Of a stretch of DNA of 64,000 nt, positions 1-12,653 are shown piece after piece. Within the stretch, counting starts at the first letter, position 1, and every line of letters starts with the position of its first letter. The notes under the pieces are model-generated. The model searched no databases and had not been told where the DNA came from. It saw nothing but the letters and a program-made list of their open reading frames with translations. The stretch spans positions 69,199,741-69,263,740 of the forward strand of contig CM041465.1 of NCBI GenBank assembly GCA_023213395.1, given 5' to 3'. Both the position numbers and the translations under genes were made by a program. This stretch comes from Cycas panzhihuaensis (Eukaryota > Cycadophyta).

Positions 1-735
1 CCTTATAATGTGGGTTCATCCTGTAAGGTCTATGCCTTACTGGTCTTGCATTTTCCATTAATTCTATTTTATGCTCACCCACGTCTGGAGGGATTCCCTT
101 TAGGTCCTTGTAGGACCATGCAAAAACATCCTTGAATTCAAGAAAATGTGATGTTGCTTTTTGCATTATCTTGGGCTCCCAATAATCACCTATTTATATC
201 CATTTTGGATTTCCTTCCATTCTAACATTAATGGATTTTAGTTGGGGTTTTCTCCCTTGTACTGTTTTCCCATCTGGGTTTAATTCATAGGCCAGTGTTT
301 CATAAATTTCCTTGTATCCATATTCTGTAAAAGAATATGTTTGTGGAAAGTTTCTTATTTCTTCCTAATTTGATTGACAACTATTTTCCCTTTCTACAAA
401 AGAGACATTCTTTTGTTTAATCAAACAATTTTTTTCTGCCACATTACCAGACAAATCATACAAGCAATTGTGCTGAATTTTATTAAGAGAGGAAATTACA
501 ATATCTTCTTTTGAATTTTCTATTACAATGTTACCTTTTCCACTTGGTTCAATTTCATCTAGACACAAATCAATGAGATAGCATCTTAAGGATTTTTCTC
601 CTATTTCTTCCCAAGCAAACGCAACCAATCCAACAAATATGTAGATGAAGCTTCGCTTACAATTTGTGGAGGGGTCTTCAGGGCTTGAAATGTCATCTCC
701 AAATAAGGACTTATTGTTGTAGTTACTCATTCAGT
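1..735 (-). pseudogene. Element A protease-to-RT linker, partial
   Basis: This minus-strand stretch encodes the acidic linker between protease and reverse transcriptase. Short patches match B2 at 37490-38039: the left edge corresponds to B2 at about 38009-38035, and the segment around 480-560 (a Cys-Leu-Asp-Glu patch) matches the decayed linker of B2 at about 37510-37560. One open stretch runs 730-365, but several stops break the full length. No catalytic domain is expected here, because the RT palm begins beyond the window edge. It is not an independent gene. Confidence 0.65.
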
Positions 736-779
736 TATCAAGGACAATCTATCATCATCTTCTACTTTTTCAATGTGTG

Positions 780-1305
780 GTCCATCTGAGTAAAGAGGCA
801 ATACGACTTTCTTTCCTATAGAATATAAAGTGAAAGTCAGCTTTCCCCAATCTTGCAAAGCCTCTGTTGCCAATAGCCATGGTCATCCTAGGAGTGCAGG
901 ATATGTTTTATTGTGATCCTGCATTCTTACAACTACAAATTCTAAGCAAACCGTAATTCATGCCACCGTTACTAGGATATTCAGCAAAGATCCCATTGGT
1001 CGAACTTGCAACTGGTTAGCTAACCGAATTGCATAATCTGGGGAAACCAATTTCGGCCGTCCCAATGAAATCCATGTGGATTCAGGAAGTACATTCACTC
1101 CTAATCCACTATCCACTACTATTTTACATATCATTGTTCTGAACAGAATCATTGGAACTCTTGGATCAATTGTATCCATCTTTGTAGTTCGCAACACTGC
1201 CTTTTCCATGTGATCTAAAAAGTAACTAGCTTCCCACCATTTAAAGATAATGGTTATAGGAATAGATATACCTGATTCCATTAATAACTCTTTTATCTCT
1301 TGCAA
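780..1305 (-). pseudogene. Element A retropepsin (aspartic protease) domain
   Basis: This is the protease that would mature the Gag-Pol polyprotein. Within the open segment 1305-958 the active-site motif V-V-D-S-G-L-G-V-N-V is intact, followed by a conserved W-I-S-L-G-R-P-K-L segment. The downstream flap and C-terminal part continue with breaks to about 780 and include the LGRPWL-type patch. Of the three related copies here, A is the only one that keeps the canonical Asp-Ser-Gly; B2 has Asp-Glu-Gly and C has Asp-Gly-Gly. The upstream boundary with gag is not sharp because gag and protease are read as one polyprotein. Confidence 0.8.
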
Positions 1306-1404
1306 TTTTTACCACGGATTCTTATCCAATCGTTCTTCGTGTACTGGTGATCACCTTTGGTACACTTGTCCTTTGAACCAGTTTACTTATTCCAATTCAT
1401 CTAT

Positions 1405-3752
1405 CTATACAGTCCTTGTAGCCTCTTGTATAGTTTTGACAGCCTCTTGTAATCTTTCTTTTTCCACTACTACATCCGAAAAGTTATTACTACTTGCTGT
1501 GTCTATGACCTTTCTGCTTCTTGTTTGAATATATACTGGTTTCTCCTTATCTGGAATTTTTGTAGCCAGATTTGAAGTTTGCACTTTCAGACTAGAATTC
1601 TTTGGGCAATTTGCCCATTCATGGTCTGCCGACCCACACTCTTCATAGATATAGTCTTTTCCTTGCTTCTGCAATAGACAATCTATCCTGAAATGCCCCC
1701 ATCTTGAACACAAATGATAGTGAACTGGATTTGTCTTTCCTTTATATTATTTGAAAGAAGAATTCTCTTTCTTTTGATAAAAGGATTCCCTTACTGGATT
1801 TCTGTGGTAACATTCCCATGTATAGTGGTTTCCTCTTTTGCAGATTTTGTACCATTTTCTTTCCATTTACTGATGTTCATTTTTAAAGTGGCCTGGTTGT
1901 CCATAGGAGGAGGGCACCATATATTTTCTTGAGATTTTTCCATTTTCAATTTGGCTATTTCCATTCTTAATTTTTCAATTTCTTCTTTCTGCTGATTTAT
2001 TTCAGCAGGCATTCCTAAGGGCTGTTATTTCAACATCTCTACTTCTTTTCTCAAAGCTTCAATTTCTGGTTTTGTGGTCCCCAGGGGCAGGAATATCTGC
2101 CCAAAATTCTGGGTTCCATTATGCAATTGTGCTGTCCTCATCTGATTTTCAAAGCGTAATGCTAACTCCTTAACCTACTCATAACTATTCAGAGGATGAA
2201 ACATGATTTTTTCCTTTAAGTAGGGCAACAATCCTTACACAAAGTATTTCAAGGACAGCATTGGATTCATTGGCATAAGAGGGTCCATTTTATTAAAAAT
2301 GACTTTAAGTCTTCCATCAAAATCATTAACCGACTCACCTGGTATTTGTTTGATTTCTTCCAAGGCCTGGAATATCAACATTGGATCTCTTAGCCGCTGA
2401 AATCTTTCCAGGAATTGTGTCTGGACCACTTCCCAAGTGGGATTCATCTTTGCTACATATTGGTACTAGGTGATTGCTATTTCTCATAATGTAGAGAAAA
2501 ATCTTACCTTTATTTCCTCTGGATCTTTAATCTTCTTGATTTTTAGCATATTGGAGAATAAGGCCAGATGATCTCCAGGATCTCCCGAGCCGTCAAATTA
2601 TAAATGCCCGAACATGGCATCATTCTGGACTATTACATATGGGAGAATCATTTGGTTTCCTCCTCCCATTCCACTACCTTGCACCATATTCCTCAAATAT
2701 GTGGATTCTGGGCCAGTTATGTTCAATTCTCCTTCACTTCTTTCTTGCCTCAAATTTGCACTTTCTAGGCTTTCTTCCACGAATGATGAACCTGAAAAGA
2801 TTCGAGTCATTCTATAAAATAGATTTAATACATGGGAATGGATTTCTTTTACCTCCAATATATATCAGTCCCACCCTGCTGTGGTTATACTATATATCTA
2901 CAAGTTAATTATCTTTCCTTCTTCTATGACAGTCTGTTTTTCTTCAATTCTTTATAGATCTTCTTGAATTTCTATAGATTCCAGTAATTTGTTTCCCTGG
3001 TTCTCCTCTAGTTCTAGCAACAAATCTTAAGGATGTGACAGATTTCCTTAGTCTTTGTCAAGTTTCAGCCCTTTTTCTTCAATTCTTTTCTGACTCCAAT
3101 CTCTAAACCAATTTTTTCTAGAATTCTGGAAATCTCTGTCTTCTTTCAGCCTTTTCTCCTGCAACCTTTCATCTTCATTGAAATTTAATTCTTGCTAGTT
3201 TATAAGCTCTAAATTCTGCTGATTTTCTAGCCAGTTCTCATCTCCTTCCAGGCTTAAACCTTATTGGTTTTTTAGCCCTTTGTCTTACTGATTTCCCAGC
3301 AAGTTTCCATCTTCCTCTTCAGAATTTTGAAAATACTTTTATACAGAATTCTGGTTTTCTTCAGAAATTTCCCACTATTTCTGCTTCGACTAAATATCTT
3401 CACATTTCTGAAGATTATTTTCTTCTTCTTGACTGTCCTGAAACTCTTGCGGGTCTCTCTCTCTCTCCTGCCTTGGTTTTGCTTTCTCCTCAGGGGTCTT
3501 TTTTGCGATTTTCTTTCCTTTTTCTGGTTGTCCCTTATCCTCTTGGGCTTCTTTCTCTCTATCGCGTCCTGTGCCAATAAGTGGGGTCTGGCTTCCTTCC
3601 TGTCGCCCCTCCCCAACTGATTTCTTCACTAGTTTCCTCTCTACCGGTTCCCTAGGTCTGCGCGTGCCTTCCTGGCTTCTCTCTGCGTCCGAGCGTCAGC
3701 TTCGTTCCTCTCTTGACTCAGCCTTTCTCAACGAGTCAACCCTAGGTGGCAT
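1405..3752 (-). pseudogene. gag: Element A gag polyprotein (capsid plus zinc knuckles)
   Basis: The likely start is the ATG complementary to 3750-3752, giving Met-Pro-Pro-Arg-Val-Asp; B2 and C also begin Met-Pro-Pro-Lys. The N-terminal third (about 3750-2900) is Lys/Glu/Arg/Gln-rich and poorly conserved. The capsid-type domain lies at about 2860-2230, with a patch around YVIVQNDAMFGHL and the segment IPGESVNDFDGRL typical of Retrotrans_gag. Zinc knuckles follow at about 1930-1600: an intact CX2CX4HX4C beginning near 1716, then one whose first Cys has become Tyr. Stops interrupt the frame at several places, but the N-terminal start and the capsid are in the same frame, so gag was a single ORF. 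Confidence 0.85.
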
Positions 3753-3796
3753 GGACAACCTCTGACCTCAATATCTCATTCTTCTTCGGTTAGGAA

Positions 3797-3814
3797 AACC
3801 AGCAATGGAACCAA
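3797..3814 (-). other. Element A primer binding site (tRNA-Asp type)
   Basis: On the minus strand the sequence TTGGTTCCATTGCTGG follows three bases after the LTR end. It is a variant of the TGGCGCCGTTGCCGG site used by Athila/Tat-type elements with tRNA-Asp. Confidence 0.7.
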
Positions 3815-3816
3815 GA

Positions 3817-4478
3817 TGTGTGTGCCTCTCTCTAACTGTTCTACATGCAGATTCATATAGAAAAAGACGTACATTTGATGATAACATCAAGAACTATTTT
3901 ATTCATGACAAAGGGCACTGCATCTGGTCCTCTCACAACTAGATGCATGCCGGAACAATTACAACTAAAGGACTGGCTACCCAATACGTGGGTTATAGCC
4001 CAGACCAATCAGATGTCAAGGAATGCACACCCTATGATCTCTATTCTTGTTCTTTATATGCAACGTGCATATAGTTATATAACTATTTCAAAATTATCCT
4101 GTCTTAACTAATTTGCTCACTGCCTGCACCACCCACGGTCTGACCACTGCCCGAGTCGCCGATGGTCTACCTGAGTTACAACCGTAGCCTCATAATTACA
4201 ATCGCAGTAGTGACAACAATGGCTGTAGTCACAGTTGCATCCGCAGCAACAGTAGTCACAATCACTGCAACAACAGCAATCGCATCGCAATCGCGGCAGC
4301 AGCAGTCGCAGTCGCAATTACATCCACATCGCGATCATAGCCACAAATGATCCGATTGTAGCCATAGCAATGTAGCCGCAAGCAAGAACAACAACATTAT
4401 CGATGCTGAGTCACCATAGTTATAGTTTTAACCATAATTACAACCATGCCTCCAAAAGTGGTTGTTAACCAGCACACA
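3817..4478 (-). repeat. Element A 5' LTR
   Basis: The outer end reads TGTGTGCTGG on the minus strand, matching TGTGTTCAGG at the B2 LTR start. The inner end reads GCACACA followed by the primer site, matching the B2 LTR end. The R/U5 half (about 3817-4110) aligns with B2. The U3 half (4117-4400) is instead an irregular array of short units built on CAR/CTG-like triplets. Open frames in this stretch are repeat artefacts, not genes. Confidence 0.85.
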
Positions 4479-4483
4479 AGTTA

Positions 4484-5544
4484 AGGTATTAATCCTTGTA
4501 CAAAATACTTCATTGCCAACATGGGATTAATTATTGTCGTAGACTGCATTTTATTCATAATAACTTTTATTCTTCCATGAAAATCATTGAAGACTCTCTA
4601 AGATATTATTGCATCTCCTCCAATACCTGTAAAATGGCTATTGGATCTCTTAATTTTTGAAATTAATTCAAAAATTATTTTTGGAATTGATCCCAACTCA
4701 ATTGTTATACTACTACATATTGAAATCATATAACTGTTGGTCCTCTCAATATTAAAAAAATTGAGCTTTTATTTCTCTCACTGATCCATAATTCTTTGAT
4801 TTGGATCACGTTCTTAAATAATGTCAGATGATCACCTTAATCTGTGGTTTCATTGAATTAGAGGCTTGAAAACATTGAATCACTTTTCACAATAATATAT
4901 GGGGTTGTGCTTGCTTGATTTCCCCCACCTGATATCCTACTTTGCCCCCCTATAGTTTATGCAGTACTGCCTGTTATGCCTCCCATATTACTACCTAGAC
5001 TCGCCATTAGTAGTTTGAAAAGGGGATTTATTATATGGCTTAGAGTTTAAATTTCTAGCAAATGATGATTCCAAGCTTGTTCTGCTACACTATATATTCC
5101 TAAATCAATGGAATTTTCTTCTAGCATTAATGTTTTCTCTTTTTGCAGATATTCTTCTTTCGTAGAATCTTGATGAGTGTTTCCTTCAACACATGTTGCT
5201 TGTACTTCTTTTATTGGATACTCTTCTATTGTACACCTCTGGTTAGTTCCTTCTTTTGCATGCATCTCAGTTACACCCAAATTTTGTTCCTTCACTTCAT
5301 CCTTATTTCTTGACTTTCTCCTCTCTGTCGAGTGTGTAGATGGCTACCTCTTTACCTACTTTATAGTGTGACTATGAATCTGGGTCTATATATTCTGGTT
5401 TGGATTCTTTCTCTTTCCTAATACTCTCCTCAATCGCAATGTGATTCAGCATCTACTATGGGTGGCATAGAAGAGGATCTGAGATCTTTTTACTTAGTCC
5501 TACTAATTGTCATTGTCCCTAGTTCAAATTGGCAACAAAACCAA
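4484..5544 (-). pseudogene. gag: Element B: gag fragment of a second Ty3/gypsy element, interrupted by element A
   Basis: This is the host element into which A inserted. On the minus strand it runs from a primer site (about 5528-5544, TTGGTTTTGTTGCC) through an acidic Gag N-terminus, including an 82-residue open segment at 5295-5047. A capsid-like domain follows at about 4900-4484, with remnants of the same block as B2 (QKLRDPIAI, LEEMQ, ESSMIF). The frame breaks off at 4483 exactly where the A LTR begins. The rest of the element should lie beyond A, outside the window. It is more decayed than A. Confidence 0.75.
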
Positions 5545-5935
5545 TGTGTGATTTTACCTATCAATATGAATAAGTAGGCACAAGAGTAATAATAGTACAA
5601 AGTTATTCGCTTAAGTATTTAGAAGACAATGATTGTGTAAGGCCAAAAACCATTTTTATTCCATTATGACAGGTTACTCTGGTCCTCTCACAACCAGAGA
5701 CAACCCGAAATAGTACATACAATAACTGGAATAAGTATAGTAAGTACAAATATATAGGTGAACTGCATTCTACACATTAGCAACAAAAAATCCCCTCCAC
5801 CCCTGAATGCCCTTTTACATTTATATTTTATCTTTTGTAACTGTAGCTTGAGTTGGTTACAACCACTCTTTAACAATTCAATTATATTAATCAAGTTACA
5901 ACTAATTTGACTACACATAAATATTTTATTAAATA
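5545..5935 (-). repeat. Element B 5' LTR (outer end uncertain)
   Basis: The inner end is CACACA beside the primer site. It shares the patch around a GGTCCTCTCACAACCAG-like string (5672-5700) and other short blocks with the B2 LTR. I could not fix the outer terminus; sequence after about 5935 no longer resembles the LTR. Confidence 0.55.
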
Positions 5936-6029
5936 CTTAGTAAGCACCTTCATAAGGCATACTTGATGTCTTATTAGACCTAGTCTACACCTTTAGAGAA
6001 AGGGTATTATTTGATTTCACTTGTTCCAC

Positions 6030-6250
6030 ACTTAGGATATTCTCCCTTGAACTTTGGATTTGTGCATTACTTTCCTTCATTTTCACTTAACCTTTGAGTT
6101 GCCTAAGTAATAAGACATTATTATCCTTGAGGCATAGTGTGATCCACAATCCTTTTGCTAATTATAAGCTTGTGAAGAACCACCCCAAAGCTATACACAT
6201 CTCTCTTCTAAGTCATCGACATGGAGCCTTAATAACTTCCATTTAGCTTG
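6030..6250 (-). pseudogene. PTI1-like protein kinase fragment (C-terminal lobe)
   Basis: The minus-strand translation gives K-R-D-V-Y-S-F-G-V-V-L, the Asp-Val-Tyr-Ser-Phe-Gly-Val-Val signature of kinase subdomain IX. It is followed in the same frame by a VDHTMPQG patch, an Ala-Thr-x-Arg-Leu-Ser-Glu patch and a Lys-Gly-Glu-Tyr-Pro patch. That order is characteristic of plant PTI1-like (Pto-interacting) Ser/Thr kinases and unlike generic receptor kinases. In-frame stops are present, and the catalytic loop and activation segment upstream are missing or unrecognisable. It lies just upstream of the element B LTR. It is either a decayed gene piece or a retrocopy; there is too little left to say whether introns were lost. 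Confidence 0.75.
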
Positions 6251-7719
6251 TCTAACATGGTTTACTACTACATTATGGCCATTGATTCTTGCAACTAAAA
6301 CTATTATTTTCTTATTCCTACTTAGAGAACTATAGATTAATTTTCTCCAATATTACATGTGAAAAATTAATCATCAGACTAAATGTAAAATTATGATTGA
6401 AAAAGGAATCAAAACATCATTATAATAGATGATAGATATCAGGTAGAATGAGTCTACCTAAAAATTGTCTCTATTCATTACAAATGAATCTCTCCTTGTC
6501 ATATATACAATACAACTTTTACTCTAATATATACATGGGTTTAGTAACAGTCCAAAATGGGACTCATAACTACCCTGATACATGTCATAGGTCCATTGAG
6601 AACTTTTATAACTCCCATGATACTTATCATCAACCTTGATACCTCACCACTAACTTGTCCATATATGAATATTGATTCTAATAATTTACCCACTTATTAT
6701 TATTTAATCAGAACTAAAATCAACTACTAAGGAGTCTAACTAATATCAGATATATATTTGGTAGCGAAAATTTTGACTTGTTATATATGATAAGAGGTAT
6801 GAGAATACACTATATATATTACTTTATTATAACTAATTTATCTTGACAAGGTGGTACATCCTATTCTTGGTGTTTATTTATTCAATTCATTGATTTATTG
6901 ATATTTATAATATTTTGTTAGTTACCAAATAAAAGTTACAAGTGTGAAAAAGAGAAAGTACATATATTTTCTCATATGTAAGAGGCAAGAAAAATGATGC
7001 TACTCTTATACAATATACAATAAGTGTTATTATTCTTGTATGTAAAAACTGAGATATTTATGTTACTCTCGTATAATATATTAGTATAATAGCTAGTATT
7101 ATTTTGATAGTTTGCTTTATATACTAATGAACCATGTATAATAAACATTTTCTAGAGAATTAGTAATTACAACAGTTGGTTACCCATGTATTTTAGTAAA
7201 TGGTTGTTGTTTTATATAGACATCAATAATCATTTTCATTTATGAGATTGATGAGATAACAAATTAATAGTATCAATTGATTGTAGCTTTAAAGGTGAAG
7301 ATATAAAATTATTGATGAGAGAACTTTATAAGATTGGTAATTTAGTTAATTGATGATGATTTTATAGATGTATTGATTATGGTTACTCATGATTAATCAC
7401 TGATGATCACAAATGACTACATAATAGTTTGATGATAGATATAGGTTGATTTCTTATAGGATACAAGCATAATATTGACAAATACATATAAATTATAAGG
7501 ATACTCTTATGTATAGAGACCATTCCTTACTATATCACCTAAATAAAAGTTATGGCATAAAAGAATAGGCCACTTGAATTACTCTAGTCTCCAATTGACA
7601 TATAAATTAAAAATGGTATATGGTTTGCCTTTAACTGTCAATAAAAGTTGTTTATGTAAAGCCTATATTTTTGGTAAACAACACATATAACCATTTCCAA
7701 ATAAGAAAGAATGGAGAGA
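6251..7719. other. AT-rich sequence, nothing recognised
   Basis: I see no domain, RNA gene or clear repeat on either strand. The composition resembles the decayed transposon DNA around it. Confidence 0.5.
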
Positions 7720-10215
7720 AAAGGAGAAGTTAGGATTGCTTCACTCTAATATTTGTGAACTAATGAATGTTGTCTCATTAAGAGGAGTGAGATCCTTTAT
7801 CACTTTCATCAATGACATTTTAAGAAAAGTCTAGGCCTTTCTATTAAGGAAAAAATCACAATCCTTCACTTGTTCTAAGTAGTTTAAGGAGTTGGCAGAG
7901 AATGAAAATAGACACATGAATAAGGTTCTATGAACTGATAATAATGGAGAGTATGTTCCAAATGAATTCACTTAGTTCTATAAGGATCATGGAATTTAAT
8001 GGCAGTTTGCTACTACCTACACACCTCAGTAAAATGGAGTTATTAAGAAGATGAATAGAAATTTGGTTAAAAAAGCCAAAGTAATAATGAAAGATAAAGA
8101 TATGTTAAATTTTTTATGGGATGAAGCTATGAGCACTATATCATATTTGATGAATAACAACACTACAAAGGTAATGGGGAACATCACTCTTGAGGAAGCT
8201 TAGTTAGGTAGAAAACCAATAATTAGTCATCTCAAAATTTTTGGATGTAATATATACATGCATATTCTAAAGGAAAAGCAATACAAGTTAGATGAGAAAA
8301 GTATGAAGTGCATCCTTATAAGATACTCTAAAAAAAGAAAAGTGTACATAGTATACAAGTTGTCTTCAAAAGATTCATACAACTCATAGTGTAATATTTC
8401 AAGAAGATGAAACATATGATATTAATTCAATTGAGGTTGAAAATCATAATAAAGAACCACTTGAATATAGTACTTCATATAACATTGAAACATAATTAGA
8501 TCTTTTTAGTTTCTAGAAGCCAAATATAAAAAGGTGCCAAAGAGAGAATAAAAAATAAAGTAAAACAATATACTAGATTCAACATCTTTATCCTCAAAGA
8601 AGAAGCTTTTGAAATGGTACATGAAAACTATGGAGGATGTTGAAGAATTATTACCTAATTCTAAAATAAAGTGAAAATTCAAAATACAACCTTCTGACCA
8701 AAAGAATATAGCTTTCATAGCTTATGTATTAGATTCAAGTGAATCATCTATGATTGAAAAATTAGTTAAGGAACAAAAACAAAATGATGCTATGGAATCT
8801 AAAATCTAAGCTATTAGGAAGAACCACACATGGGATTTAGTCAAATTGCCTACTAAAAAATATATAATTAAATTCAAATGAATCTACAAGAATAAGTTCA
8901 AATTAGACAGATTTTTAAATAAATATAAAGCTCAACTTATAGCAAAACGTTTCAAGTAAGTAAAAGGGATCAACTGCCAAGAAACATTTACTCTTATTAT
9001 AAAAATGAATATCATTTGAATCATTCTAGTGATAGTTGCTTAATTTAATTAGCAACTATACCAAATAGATGTAAAAAGTATATTTTTGAATGAGAATTTA
9101 CACAAAGAAGTCTACGTGGAGCAGTCACTTGGTTTCATTAAAAAAGGTCAAGGGCACTTAGTATACTGAATTAGAAAGAACAAGCTCCTCGAGCCTGGTA
9201 TAAAAAGATTAATTAATACTTTTTAAAGAATAGATTTGAAAGATCTTCATCTAACTTAAATCTATACATTAAAAAAGAAAATGATAATATCATATTTGTG
9301 GTATTATACATTGATAATCTACTGACTATAAGTAATAATATCATAATGATATTAAACTTAAAAGAAGATCTAAGTCATTTCTTTAAAATGACAGATCTAG
9401 GAACTGTACATTACTTTCTTCAGATGGAAGTACGATAAAGACCTAAATATATCTTCACATCATAATTAAAATATACCTAAAAAATTTTGAAGAAATTTAG
9501 TATAAATGATTACAAACTTGTGCCCACTCAAATGGAGACAAGTTTTTAGTTATCAACTAAAATAGTGGAGTAGATATTGATTTTATCTTATACATGCAAC
9601 TAGTGGGAAGTCTATTATACTTAATTACTATTAGACTTAATATTTCTTTTACAATTAGAATAGTATCTAAATTTATAGTAGCACCAAATCAGAGTCACTA
9701 GAAATCTACAAAAAGAATTCTCAAATACTTACAAGGGATGATTCAATCTAGACATAAAATTCATCATAACAATAATTTCAAGTTGATAGAATTTATAAAT
9801 TCTAATTGGGCTAGATGTACAGATAATAGAAGGTCAATTTTTGGATATTATTCTAGTTTATGATTAACTACTATTATATGGAGTAGTAAAAAGTGATCTA
9901 ATATTGATTTATCATCAAATGAAGTAGAATATAAGGTTGTGATTATAACAGTCACCAAATTTATTTGATTATAATAGATTCTAGAGGACATACGACTACT
10001 GTAATTAGAACCAACTATCTTATACAGTGATAATTAGAGTATATTAAAGATTATAAAGAATATTCTATACCATGCTTGCACTAAATACATTAAGGTACAC
10101 CATCACTTTATTTGAGAATTGATTTAAAAAGGTGTGATAGAGATGATGTACAAACTAACAGAAGAATAATTAGTTGACACCTTCACAAAACCATTAGGAC
10201 ATGAAAGATTTTAAA
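7720..10215 (+). pseudogene. Element H: decayed Ty1/copia pol (integrase, RT, RNase H)
   Basis: Three-frame reading recovers the copia order. Integrase core lies at about 7750-8100 (F-I-N-D-I-L, then T-D-N-N-G-E-Y, then a Q-x-N-G-V block). RT lies at about 8770-9560 (A-Q-L-I-A-K-R-F, V-Y-V-E-Q, and Y-I-D-N-L-L where the catalytic motif is Tyr-Val-Asp-Asp). RNase H lies at about 9690-10190 (a W-A-R-C-T-D patch, S-S-N-E-V-E-Y, and a final D-T-F-T-K-P-L-G-H). The second catalytic Asp of RT has become Asn. Stops and shifts occur every few dozen codons. I could not find its LTRs; the microsatellite begins about 25 bases after the end of pol. Confidence 0.85.
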
Positions 10216-10254
10216 CTTTCTGAGATAGATTAACTGTCAAACGCACACACACAC

Positions 10255-10319
<65 letters not shown>

Positions 10320-10328
10320 CATATATAC

Positions 10329-10370
<42 letters not shown>

Positions 10371-10398
10371 GTATATATATATATACATGTACATATAT

Positions 10399-10799
<401 letters not shown>

Positions 10800-10801
10800 C
10801 A

Positions 10802-10871
<70 letters not shown>

Positions 10872-10883
10872 CATATATATATG

Positions 10884-10981
<98 letters not shown>

Positions 10982-11057
10982 CATATGTATATATATATAC
11001 ATATGTATATGTATATATATATATATATATATACATATACATATGTATATATATATC

Positions 11058-11110
<53 letters not shown>

Positions 11111-11231
11111 GTATATATATAAATATAGATATATATATATATGTATGTATATATGTATATATGTATGTATATATGTATATATATATATGTATATATGTAT
11201 GTATATATATATATATGTATATGTATATATA

Positions 11232-11274
<43 letters not shown>

Positions 11275-11297
<23 letters not shown>

Positions 11298-11316
11298 TGT
11301 GTGTGTGTGTGTATGT
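11275..11316. repeat. (CA)n-CATG-(TG)n inverted repeat
   Basis: A run of AC dinucleotides meets a run of GT dinucleotides at a central CATG (centre 11297/11298). This makes a near-perfect palindrome with arms of about 16-18 bases. It can extrude a hairpin or cruciform and, being alternating purine-pyrimidine, could form Z-DNA. Confidence 0.8.
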
Positions 11317-11438
11317 ATGTATGTATATATATGTATATATATATACATATACATACATATATATATACATGTGTGTGTGTGTGTGTATGTGTATATCTAT
11401 ATATATAGATATATATACATATACATATATATATATAT

Positions 11439-11489
<51 letters not shown>

Positions 11490-11495
11490 CATACA

Positions 11496-11583
<88 letters not shown>

Positions 11584-11588
11584 CATAC

Positions 11589-11670
<82 letters not shown>

Positions 11671-11684
11671 ATATATATATATAC

Positions 11685-11780
<96 letters not shown>

Positions 11781-11865
11781 ATATATATTTATGTGTGTGT
11801 ATATATATATATATGTATGTATATATATATATATATGTATATGTATATATATCTATATATATAGA

Positions 11866-11912
11866 TACACACACACACACACACACACACATGTGTGTGT
11901 GTGTGTATGTAT
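11866..11912. repeat. Second (CA)n-CATG-(TG)n inverted repeat
   Basis: Same structure as at 11297, centred at 11891/11892. It is preceded by the same TATATCTATATATATAGATA context found near 11395-11412, which suggests a larger block was duplicated within the array. Confidence 0.8.
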
Positions 11913-11942
11913 GTATGTATACATATATACATATACATATAC

Positions 11943-11992
<50 letters not shown>

Positions 11993-12072
11993 ATACATAT
12001 ATATATATGAATGTATACATACATATATATATATATGTATGTATACATATATATTTATATATATGTATGTAT

Positions 12073-12104
<32 letters not shown>

Positions 12105-12119
12105 GTATGTAGAGAGAGA

Positions 12120-12163
<44 letters not shown>

Positions 12164-12310
12164 TACATATACAGGTACATATATATGTAGATATACATAT
12201 AGATATATATGTATATATACATATAGATATATATGTATATATACATATATATGTATGTATGTATATATATGTATGTATGTATGTATGTATATATATATAT
12301 ATATATATAC

Positions 12311-12341
<31 letters not shown>

Positions 12342-12347
12342 CATACA

Positions 12348-12400
<53 letters not shown>

Positions 12401-12581
12401 ATATGTATGCATGTATATATATATATATATATATACATGTATACATATGTATATATATATATATATATGTATACATATGTATACATATATATATGTATAT
12501 ATATATATATATGTATACATATGTATACATATGCATACATGTATACATACATACATACATATATATATATATGTATGTATG

Positions 12582-12652
<71 letters not shown>

Positions 12653-12653
12653 G

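Larger units (their letters stand above)
1..4478 (-). mobile_element. Element A: Ty3/gypsy LTR retrotransposon, partial (left end outside window)
   Basis: Read on the minus strand the order is LTR (4478-3817), primer site, gag, protease and the protease-RT linker. The window edge cuts it just before reverse transcriptase. Its proteins match those of element B2 (33649-43372) almost motif for motif, so A and B2 are one family in opposite orientation. The outer LTR end abuts a second, related gag (element B) in mid-reading-frame, so A was inserted into B. The reading frames contain several stops. The other LTR and any target duplication partner lie outside the window. Confidence 0.9.

Noticed and set aside
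4117-4350. Cys/Ser/Asp-rich and Thr/Ala/Val-rich ORFs
   Set aside because: They are products of the triplet-like U3 repeat of the element A LTR.
12111-12162. AG-rich run as a polypurine tract for T1
   Set aside because: It lies outside T1, inside the microsatellite, and on the wrong side of the 5' LTR.
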